A DNA stretch of 64,000 nucleotides from Deuterostichococcus epilithicus. Its lineage: Eukaryota; Chlorophyta; Trebouxiophyceae; Prasiolales; Stichococcaceae. Under the pieces are notes generated by a model that did not search any database, was not told the origin of the DNA, and saw only the letters and a program-made list of their open reading frames with translations. How positions within the stretch are numbered: position 1 is the stretch's first letter; each line of letters opens with the position of its first letter. Both the position numbers and the translations under genes were made by a program. This document shows, in pieces, positions 46,421 to 55,384 of the stretch. The stretch lies in assembly GCA_033439295.1 (NCBI GenBank), contig JAVTLE010000007.1, positions 2,170,001-2,234,000 on the forward strand. The letters run 5' to 3'.

Positions 46421-48767
46421 ATGGACAGGGGCACGGCACTGAAACGCCTCAGCACGCTGCTGTTGCGAGGCGGGTGGAACAGCTTCGCCGCAGCGCCGGT
46501 GCAGCCGTCGGTCACTGCGGGACTACAGCATGCGCGCTGCATTGCCACATCTGCCACCGCCGCTGCCGGCACGCAGGCAGCGCCGCTGCAGCGACATTTA
46601 GTTGCACCGGCAACAACCGGAAATGCCGGGGCCAGGCAGGGCGGCGGCAGCGGCAATGGTAATGGCGGCGCCGGCGGCACGCGCAGCATGGGTCCTGTGC
46701 TGCTGCTGCCGGCGGGCGTGGCGGCAGGGCTGGGTGCCTGGCAGCTGGCGCGGCGCTCTGCGAAGGCACAGCAGCTGGAGGACCGCCTCGCCGCAATGCG
46801 GGTGGGTCCTTTGCATAGCACATGCCATCGTGCACATGACGGCAGGCTGCGATGCACGTGCGATCGCGCCGCCACTCGCCACCTACTACCGTTGAGGCTG
46901 CACTGCTACTGTTTGTGACACGTGTAACGTGTCAGCGCGATTCGTGTCGGGTCGCAGGCGGAGCCTGTGGACATCTTTGCCATGACAGAGCGCCTGCCGG
47001 AGTTTTCACCCGTGGCCGCTGAGGGCGAGTTTGACGAGGCAAACACCTTATTCGTCGGTGCGCTGGGCAGTGGGCACTATAATTCTAAAAACTTGTATTT
47101 TAGGGCTCGAGTTTCTTTGCATTCGTGATCGCTCCACTCTCCTTGGCTCCTAACGCCTTCGCAACGTCTCGTTTGCTAGGCTTGCAAGCAGCGCCGCTGC
47201 CTGAACAGAAGGGCCGTCTCCGCACTGCCAGTTCGGTCCTCACGGTGTCGCCTTTCCCATCGTCAATTTCGGTCGACACACCACACACGGTTCTGCTCGA
47301 GTGCCGCAGGCCCCAGGCCGCGCTCGGCGATGGGCGGCACCATCGCGGGCAACCTCGTGGTGACACCGCTTCGGGACGCGTCCCGTGGTGCGGCGGCGCT
47401 GGTGGTGCGTGGCTGGGCGCCTGCCGACTGGCAGCCCGACCGGACTGCCGCACCTGAGTGGGTGGGTCCTGCCATTCTCGCATGCTTGGCGGACGGTCAC
47501 TGGTGGGGCTACCAGACTCCAGCTTCGGAGGTTCACCAGCCCTTGCAATGCTGTCACAGCGCCGGTCCAGCGAAGTGCCTTGGGCCTCCCGCAGCCCACA
47601 GGTGCAGCGCAGCGCTCTCCTCTGGCCAGCTCTCACGCCCCCAAGTGCTTTCAGTTCGCCCTCTCGCAGCAGAGTCCCATCGCACCGATGCGCGGCGTGT
47701 CTTAGAAAGCCCGCACGTGGCCTGCAGGTGCGGGTGGCGGGTGTGACGCGGTCCAGCGAGGCGCGCGGCGGCTTCGTGCCCGACAATGTCCCCGGCGCCG
47801 GGCCGNCCGACCCGGGCGCGCACTGGTACTGGCTGGAAGCCCCCGCGCTCGCACGCGCCGCGGGGCTGCCGCCAGACACGCCGCTTATGGAGGCCGTCGT
47901 CGACGCGCATGCCAGGTGCGCCGTATGAGTTGTCGCCGTCATGGGAAGAGACGGCAGAACCCTGTCCTGGCGCTGGCACGCGCTGCTGGGCTGCCAGACA
48001 TGCCGCTGCTGGAGGCCAGGGCGACATCCACATGCTGGTGCTTGGTCCGTTCGCTCAGGCGTTTCCAGCGTTTCGACAGGCGCAGGAGTGCTCGCCTCCA
48101 GGCCCGATTGGCTCCCATGGTTGCGCTGCACGCTGACGGCGCAGATTGAACCAGCAGTGTTGCAGGACGCAGCGTGCAGTGCCGCCACGCACTCTGTTGC
48201 GATGCAAGCCGGTGATGCAGGATGGTTGGTGTCGTCGGCGAGATGCGACATGCGCTGCCGCTGCGCAGGGAGGCGGCACCAAGCGCGATGGAGGTCCTGG
48301 GTGGCCGCACCGCCAGCCTCGGCAATGCCCGTGTGTCCTACCCCGAGCCGCGGGTGAGCAACGTTTGGAAGTCAGAGCCACCTCTGGAAGTCAGAGCAAC
48401 TTCGAGCGGCTGGTCGGCCAGGCTGTTGAGAGGCTTTTGCACATGCGGTCTCAGCTGCCAGATGGTGGTCTTCGACCAGGTGTCTGCAGCCTGCCACCTC
48501 ATGTACCGAGGATCGCTTCAAAAAAGCTTGCGCCTTGCCTGGGACGCCTCACCAGATTGATCCGAGGCACAGGCCCATCAAGAGCCGCAAACCATTTCGT
48601 TGAGGCATCTTCCACTGGCTGCGGCGCAGACGCGGGAGGAGCTGCTGCAATTCCCCGTCATGCCGCAGGGCCACCTCAACTACGCGGCCACCTGGTTCAC
48701 GCTGTCTGGTTGCATCGCTGCGGCCGCACTGGTGGCCATGCGCCGGCGGCGGCGGCCCATCAGGTAG
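46421..48767 (+). CDS. SURF1: SURF1-like cytochrome c oxidase assembly protein
   Basis: A 347-residue mitochondrial inner-membrane protein needed for assembly of cytochrome c oxidase. Six exons: 46421-46801, 46958-47057, 47310-47461, 47728-47915, 48269-48353, 48630-48767. Residues 1-60 form a presequence (MDRGTALKRLSTLLLRGG). The first membrane segment (PVLLLPAGVAAGLGAWQLAR) is followed by the family's K-x-LEDRLAAM stretch. Then come LPEFSPVAAEGEFDE, LVVTPLRD and LVVRGWAPADW, HWYWLEAPALARAAG, and the C-terminal segment GHLNYAATWFTLSG leading into the second membrane helix and an Arg-rich tail. An undetermined base at 47806 falls in exon 4. Intron 4 carries a close copy of the end of exon 4. 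The start is the first ATG giving a presequence. Confidence 0.92.
47970..48018 (+). repeat. Intronic copy of the SURF1 exon 4 end
   Basis: Sixteen codons in intron 4 repeat exon 4 positions 47845-47895, 125 bp away. ALARAAGLPPDTPLMEA in the exon corresponds to ALARAAGLPDMPLLEA here, one codon shorter. By hand count 6 of 48 aligned bases differ, and four of those are synonymous third positions. Weaker similarity continues to the donor (CATGCCAG|GTGC versus CATGCTG|GTGC). Confidence 0.8.
48365..48398. repeat. Two-copy direct repeat in SURF1 intron 5
   Basis: The unit TGGAAGTCAGAGC(C/A)A occurs twice in tandem just after the exon 5 donor. Confidence 0.7.
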
Positions 48768-49379
48768 CAAGGCGGCCTGCGGCGGGCGCAGCCCTTGCAG
48801 CCAAGCAACCACACGATAGCAGGCCTGCCAGCCAGTGCACTGCCGGCGCGGCAGCTGCTGGTCCGTCCAAGAAAGCACCCTGCTCGCGCGCCGTCAGCTA
48901 CCGAAACATGCAGTGGCGCAGCAACGTTTAGACAGCAAATGCTGAAGCGCTGCTGCACCGGACTGCTTGTTTGCTCATCTCTGCATCGGCAGCTGAAATC
49001 AGGACAACAGGCTGAACATGAGAGGCGCCAGGCAAAGCGCAAATAACACCGAGAGCAGTTGGGAAGCTGTATGTTGTTCAGTGTTCAACGATGTGCGCGG
49101 CATGCATATATCGTGATGCGTGTGCTTCTCAGATGTCGTCCAATGAGTGAGATCATTCAGCAACAAGCTGTCACATGACACATGCCAAGCGAAGGGTGGT
49201 GCTTCAGCAACTGGCAACCAAGTGCTGCATCAACCGTAAACAGAGTTTGCACACGAGACACGTACAAAGGGAGGCCCTGCCCCACCTAGAAAACGATGCA
49301 GCCAGTTCATGCTGCAGAAAACAGGCCTGGGGGTCGGCATTGTAGTGAGCAGACATCCGGTCAGCAGCGACCCAAGACT
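48768..49379. other. Convergent intergenic region / 3' UTRs
   Basis: This stretch lies between the SURF1 stop (+) and the stop of the small unknown gene at 49380 (-). Nothing coding or repeated was recognised. Confidence 0.5.
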
Positions 49380-50161
49380 TCAAGCCGCACGCGACGTAAA
49401 GCGCTTCTTGAGCGGCCCCACCAGGTAGGGCCCGTGGCCCACCCTGGCCGATCTCAGTGTGGCCTCCGCCAGCAGCTGCAGCTCGCTCAGCGGCGCCGGG
49501 AGCAGCGGGCGCCGGTGCAGGTAGCGGAACGCGCGCTTGTCGAACACGTAGAAGTCGCCAGGCCGGAACGGCTCCAATGCCGGCAGCACCAATGACGGCG
49601 GAGCGTCCACGCCGAGTGCAGATGATGCAGTGGTGTCGCTGCTGCCGCCGTCGGGCTTGGCAGCCGCCCCACCGCGGTTCAGACGCTGCAGCGTCTTCAG
49701 CATTGCTTCGGCGGAGCTGGCCTCGTTGGCGCTGCGGCTGAAGCCTGCGGCGCGAGTGGCCGCGGAGCCTGCGGCAGCACTGGCAGGGGCTGCATCGACT
49801 GCGGCTGCATCAAAACCGCCGCCAGTCCTGCGGCGCTTTAGGCGCGGCGGCACCACCGCCTGCAAAACGAGGCGTTATGGCAGCCATCTGTTTGCACACT
49901 TTGCACCCTGAGGTGTTCGGGGTCAAGAATGTGATCCATATGAGCTCAGTGCGGGTTGTCGGGACGCTGCTGCAATTCCAAGGCCTTGGAGGAGCTGCTG
50001 CTATGCAGCCTGTTGTATATGGCTGCATCAGTCCACCATGCCGCGAGTTCAAACCACTACAACCCGGAGTTGCTGCATGTATGGACGCCCTGCATGACCG
50101 ACGAGGACGACAGAAGGCACAGCGCCCGCCTGGGGAAACCCTTGTTGCTGTGCCGCATCAT
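49380..50161 (-). CDS. Small unknown protein with possible mitochondrial presequence
   Basis: Not recognised. The main exon, 49380-49859, is open for 160 codons and follows a good acceptor (TTTTGCAG). A first exon at 50099-50161 joins it in phase and gives a leader like a mitochondrial presequence (MMRHSNKGFPRRALCLLSSS). The product would be 180 residues. It is basic near the N-terminus (PPRLKRRRTGG), then Ala/Ser-rich, and ends in a more ordered, likely conserved part with FRPGDFYVFDKRAFRYLHR and GPYLVGPLKKRF. The size and basic tail would suit a small organellar ribosomal or assembly protein, but no family was identified. The first exon is tentative. Confidence 0.4.
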
Positions 50162-50638
50162 GCTGGTGCGCCGCCTGCGCCCGCACCTGCGCCGCTGCTT
50201 CGTCCTCCCCACCGCTCAGGGCCTTGAGCTGCCTGCAGAGTCAGTGTCCGAAGGCCACGATAAGCCTCGTCGGCTGCAGCACCCGAGTCCCGACCTGAGA
50301 CCGGCGGACCTGCCCTATGAGCTGGCTCAAGCCGCTGCCTAGCTGGAGGCAGCGGACCTAGTCGGCCACTGTGTGCTGGAGCTGGCGCTGGAGGCTACAA
50401 AGTGAGCAGCTTGGCAGGGCGGCCCGAACCAAGCAGGGCGCCAGACGTGCCATCGGCAGAAGCGACCCGTGCTGCCACCCAGCCCCTTATGGCGCCCCAG
50501 ATGATAATTGCCACGCAACGTTACCGTCCACGACCCAGCAAAAAATGCTGAGAGCAGCTTGGTGTGCTTGGGCCATCATGCCAGAGGGTCCACGCTCCAA
50601 CTCACATCCGGTCGTGTCGAAGATGGAGCATCGATATG
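50162..50638. other. Intergenic region
   Basis: This lies between the small unknown gene and the stop of the secreted unknown gene, both on the minus strand. A + frame at 49956-50342 is open but lacks a family signature and overlaps the minus gene, so it is not called. Confidence 0.4.
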
Positions 50639-52361
50639 CTACCTGGTCTGATGGTGGAAAGGGAGCCAGTGCGTGGCATTAACGTTGTGCTTGTCCATCC
50701 AGACGTGAATGCCATGATGCAGAGCCGTGGCTGCGCTGACGCCGCCATCAAAAAATGTATTGCCCTCCTCCTCTGCAGCGGCGGCCTCATCGAAGGCTTC
50801 ACGTGCCAGCCTGCATACATGCAGAACCCTCATGCATGCTGCGCCAGAATCAGCACAAGGCCCGGCTCACGTACATGGCATCACCCCTGGGTGGCGGATG
50901 AGACACACCTCCAGGTCCCCATCATGAGTGCCGCGTTATGTGCATGCGCCGTCTTTACTGTCAGGTTTGCCGCTGCCGCACACTCCGCCAAGGAGGCTCG
51001 CTGCTGTTCGCTCGACAGCGAGTCGTGCGCACCTGGAGCGACCAGGCGAAAGCGGGTGCTCGTGAATCCACTGGTTCTGACTGAAAGCCAGCTCCTGCTG
51101 CATCGAAAATCCGCCACGAAAGAAGGCAAAGTCGCCAGCAGTTGGTTTCAGCCTGCATGCACGTTCGTGGCACATCAGACGAGGTTGTATGGTGTGTTGT
51201 TGTATTCAGACAATTAAGACATGAATCAACCGTCAGAACGTTACAGGACACAGCCGGTCTGGGCACTCTGCGAGCACCTCACCACCAAGCAGACGTGGGG
51301 TCATGCATATGAAACCACACAGTGCTGGCCCAATTTGTCGTCTCGTCCAAGTCGAAGGCGCCCATGACTTGTTTCTCAGGTGTTACTCCTGAGGTGCCCG
51401 ACTGCAATGCTGCCATTGGCTGCGGCCTGCAACATGTACGCAGCAGCAAGGCCGTCAACGTGTGCATCCAACGATATTCAGTATCTGTCCTTGACAGCCT
51501 ATGACGCCTCGACTGCTTCGCACCTTTCCTGCTTGGAGGGCGCATGCTGCTTGATCCAGTCAGCAGCAGCAGCCTCGATGACTCTGGCGAAATCTTGTGC
51601 GCCAAGGATGAACTCTGACGTGCTATGAGCTGCCGTGCTGCCGCCGGGTTGCAGGCCTGGCGCCAGCAGGGGGCCCTGAGCATCGAACGTCGCTGCTGAA
51701 GGCGTGAACGAGTGAGCGGCCGTGTCTGCAGTCCTGCCATGTGCAAAGGCAGCTGCCATCTTTGCCGCAAGCTGGCCGAGGCGCGCTGGCCAAGCTGCAG
51801 CCGAAACGACGGCGTGGCTGATAATGCGGCTCTGCAATTGCCGTTGACGCCACAGGTCATTGCCGTCACTGACCGCCACCGCGATTGAGTCCGCTGAGGG
51901 GCGGCGGCTGGCGGGTGCGGAGTCGCTGTGATGCACTGTCAAGCAGCCACAAAAACCATTATTGCTGATGCAGCAGCTGCCTGCACGCACCGTGTGCTAG
52001 AACATCATGGAAAGCATGTGTCATGCCGCCGCAGCAGGAGGCGTTACTGCGTCAGCTCAGCAAATGGACCCCGACTATTCTGCTGTGCATGACAACGCTA
52101 ACGGTGTGAGGCCCGAAAGGACAGCGCGTGACGAGGGGCTGCGGATGGACAGCCCTCTTGAAAGCCGTTTAGCAAGTGCAAGCCTAAAGCAATGTATGTC
52201 AATTTGAGGGAAAACATTGCATAAACACCTGGAGGCGTTTCAGCCGGTCGCTTGGCATCGGCACTTGTTCCGCGCAGCATGGGTCGAGCCTGGATAAGCA
52301 CCGCCGAAAATACCGCCACCATCAGAAACACGGCAGACCATTGACTCGAGCTGCATTTCAT
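50639..52361 (-). CDS. Unknown secreted or membrane-anchored protein, 326 residues
   Basis: Not recognised. Five exons join with matching phases: 52229-52361, 51524-51935, 51283-51426, 51033-51152, 50639-50810. The N-terminus has a clear hydrophobic segment (SAVFLMVAVFSAVLIQA), a signal peptide or type II anchor. A Ser/Ala/Pro-rich stretch follows. Then come a helical part with IEAAAADWIKQH and an aromatic core with GAFDLDETTNWASTVWFH, DPTSAWW, DFAFFRGGFSMQQELAFSQ and QWIHEHPLSP. The C-terminal part, with DEAAAAEEEGNTFFDGG and HGIHVWMDKHNVNATHW, has one N-glycosylation site (NAT). The only Cys is at position 3, so there are no disulfides. The gene is followed by the minus-strand GNAT gene upstream, 469 bp away. 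Confidence 0.6.
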
Positions 52362-52830
52362 TGCTCCCAGTTTGTAGTATCAGTATATGACAATGCTGCC
52401 TCTACGAATACACACGCAGCATGAAGAAGTCTTTTGACCGAGAGATGATCCTTGCGGCTCAGAGATCGTCCCAGAAGCCCAGAAGGTCCTCGTGCAGGTT
52501 CATACGCTGTTCGTTGTACAGTTTCAGGGAGTCAACGGAACCCTTGCACCCAACAATTTCACAAAATGTGTTCTGTGCAGCCAGGTGACTCTAAGTTCCA
52601 GGTGTCAATGTGCTGCTGCAGAAATTGTTTGCTGACCGCCGACACCGCGCTCAAGCGCCGGTGTGGCGGTTTCCTCATTTCTGTTGCGAAACTCACTCCT
52701 AAATCAAAACCCACGCATCAGCATCTGTCAGCTCATGATCGTCTCGCCAGCACACGTCGTGTCAAAGCATGCCCACAGCAAGCCACTAGCGCGCACAGAT
52801 GTTCGCCGGCGCATCTGCAACCTCCTTCCC
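52362..52830. other. Intergenic region between two minus-strand genes
   Basis: This stretch contains the GNAT 3' UTR and the promoter of the secreted unknown gene. No feature was recognised. Confidence 0.5.
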
Positions 52831-53981
52831 TCAGGTGCCCCCAGCCGGCCGTCGCATCACGACCAGCTTGGCCTTCGCCACGATGCGCGCAACGGCGGTG
52901 CCCGCCCAATACTCAAACAGCAGCGACCTGCACAATGCACGGGGAGCCCTTCAGCAGGCGTCAGACACCTCCCGTCAGACACTTCCCAGGCCTGCCAGAG
53001 CTGCACCGACAATGCTGCCACCGATGTCCTAACACCAGCACACATGCTCACAGTCGGCAGCCTCGCGCACTTGGTTGTCCAGAGGGGCATGTGGCCTGCA
53101 CCAGGCGGAGACTCGCACCTGGGGATGTCGGAAGGATCCAGGGTCCGGAAGCCCTGCGGGCTGTAGAAACTCGTTGTGGTGTCCAGCGTCGTCAGGAAGA
53201 TGTCCGCGTTCCCGGCGCGGCGCACGAGCTCCGCCAGCAGCCGCCGCCCGATGCCGCCGCCCCTGCGCATGTGCCAGACGGGGCACGCAGTGGATGAGTG
53301 CCCCGCGCCGGCAGCTGGCCCGGCCAATGCCGCCGCCCCTGCACAAACACCGGGACCGCACGTCCGCCGCCAAGTGCGCAGTCCTTTGTGCCATGGCGCG
53401 GCAGTGAACCTGCTGCCCGCTGGACTCCCGCAATCGGTTCCCTTCTCGCACTGCCGCCGCCGCCGCCGCCGCCATTGTTGCTGCTGCGCCGCTGCCGCCG
53501 CCGCTGCCAACCTGCTGCCACGTCTGGTACGTCTATGTCTCTAGAAGGTTCTACTAGCCTGTGATCAGCGTCCACGATGAGCGACCGCAGTTCCAACCAC
53601 GGCGGGCCGCCCCGCGGCGCGCCGGCCAGCGGCGCCAGCTGCCCAAAGCCCTGCACCACGCCGTCCGACTGCCGCGCCGCCACCACAAAGCGCTCCGCCT
53701 TCAGGCTCAGAGGGTTCATGCTGCATAGGAACGTAATGTGTGCAGGAGCATACGAATGGCTAGTTGCGGGATGCATCGGCCTGGTGCAACCCCGAGCATA
53801 TGCAAGCCTTAGGGTGGCCCAGGCTGTGGCATTTTCCTCACTGCAATCTGTTATACAGACGCAAGTGCGCACGCTTCTCGCAGCACGGCCTTCGAGATGG
53901 CAGGCAGGTCTGCGTCGGTGGCTCGGCGAAACTCCAGGCCCGCAGTCTCGGAGCCAGCGGCAATTACGAGCAAGCTGTGCT
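52831..53981 (-). CDS. GNAT-family N-acetyltransferase, N-terminus unresolved
   Basis: Four exons are clear: 53861-53981 (5' incomplete), 53559-53720, 53119-53262, 52831-52927. The protein starts with the GNAT strand LEFRRATDADLPAISKAVL. MNPLSLKAERFVVAARQ and WLELRSLIVDADHR follow. The acetyl-CoA pyrophosphate-binding loop is RGGGIGRRLLAEL. FYSPQGFRTLDP matches the usual GNAT 'YEKxGF' region, and the end is WAGTAVARIVAKAKLVVMRR. It probably acetylates an amine or protein N-terminus, possibly in the plastid, where plants keep similar GNATs; the substrate is unknown. Intron 3 has a GC donor (CACAG|GCTAGT) and contains a copy of the exon 4 start. One or more 5' exons, perhaps at 54202-54224, could not be fixed. 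Confidence 0.83.
53321..53344 (-). repeat. Intronic copy of the GNAT exon 4 start
   Basis: On the minus strand GTGCAG|GGGCGGCGGCATTGG repeats the acceptor and first codons of exon 4, GCGCAG|GGGCGGCGGCATCGG. Both read RGGGIGR when spliced in the same phase. The ATT/ATC and GGC/GGG differences are synonymous. Confidence 0.75.
53452..53473. repeat. (GCC)n microsatellite in a GNAT intron
   Basis: About seven GCC triplets lie in intron 3 of the GNAT gene. Confidence 0.75.
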
Positions 53982-55384
53982 CTGCTGAGAAGCGCGCCCT
54001 TGATGACCTTCTGATTGCATGGAATGTCTGCGGTGTCGCACGCCGCGTCCTGCACTCATGCGGAGCATTCCATGCTTCATAATGGTAGATCACGTGAGGA
54101 GCGAACCTGGATATTCAAGTCTTTTCCAGCGTCTCAGTCTACCTCAAGCCTTCATTGCTCACCTCTCGGTGAGTCGGGGAGCAGAAGCACCTGCCGCTGA
54201 CCTGGACGTCGCAGGGGTGGGCATGCCGACAAGGTGCGCTTGAACCGCAATTCCAGCACTAGAAACCATAATGGATTGCTTTCAAACAACAGCCCTCAAG
54301 GACCTTGCTGCCTGCGAACTGCCGATGCACTCAAGCACGCACCGACCTATGGCAGAAACCGACTCGGAAACACTCTTGTCAGCTGTGCATGATATGCTGC
54401 CAGGCTAGAACAGGATCCAAGACCCTTATCGCTCAGCGATTTGTCAGTAGCTCAGACTGCGACGAGAAGTTTGCTCGAAAGGGCAGCCCAACAATCGTCT
54501 CGGCCACCCGTGCGCACACTTGTACAGAAGAGTTCCGGAAGCTAGCATCGCAACATGCTGACGGGGTCAAGTGAGCCGGCCAGCCAGTGTGCATCGATAT
54601 TTGGAGCAGATCTTCACTGTCGTGCAAGCAGGGACTACCACCACACTTTCGAAATATTCCCCAACTGATTTCAAGAACGGAGTGGCTCAGCCCGCGTGTG
54701 CTCATCATATGCTGCACGTTGTCCGCAAGTGTCTGGGAATTCGCAGCGCGCTTGCTCTTCAGCCCATCGCGTGGTGGGCCACACGCTGCCACTCTTTGGA
54801 CCTGCGTGATCACTTGAACAACGCATAGCACCAACACAGTGGCAGCGGCGATCGCCGGTCGCTGATCAGCGGTCGATCACACTGTGGTACAACAGCTCTC
54901 AATCAGCAGGAGTCTGCAAGCTTGCGAGCAGCGCTTGGAGCCAGCTGCAGGCGCACGGCGGTCTTTCCGGACTGCCCGCAATCATGCAGTGCTGCGGCAG
55001 CCAGATCGTGTTCCCGCCCCTCGAGAGCCCGGGTTTCCACTGTGGTCACTGCCTCAGCCCCGGTGCGAGGCGATCCATCTGGCAGCTCTTCTACAGCGAA
55101 TCCTGCAAGCTGCACCGGTGTCGATCACCTGTTGTTCAACGTCTAGCATCAAGCTGCGGATATTGTTTGTCAATTCGGACCCGAGATCCATATCTCGGGA
55201 TGCTCGATCTCTGATCAGGAAGGGTCCAAGCCCATTCTGCATGTGTGAGCTTAACGCCTGGCGCCTGAGTATTGTCAAATTTAACGTGCAGTCTGGGCCT
55301 GTTCGTGCGAGGGGCTCGGCCATGGTAAAGACTACGTCATTGTGGGGTGCGCCTGCTGCACCATCGTGCGAATTATCAATTCAG
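53982..55384. other. Divergent intergenic region with unresolved 5' exons
   Basis: This region lies between the GNAT gene (-) and the 249-residue gene (+). The missing GNAT leader exon or exons should be here. A + frame at 54884-55978 is open but not supported by any family match. Confidence 0.4.

Noticed and set aside
49956..50342. + frame of 128 codons
   Set aside because: It is antisense to the tentative first exon of the small minus-strand gene and shows no family signature.
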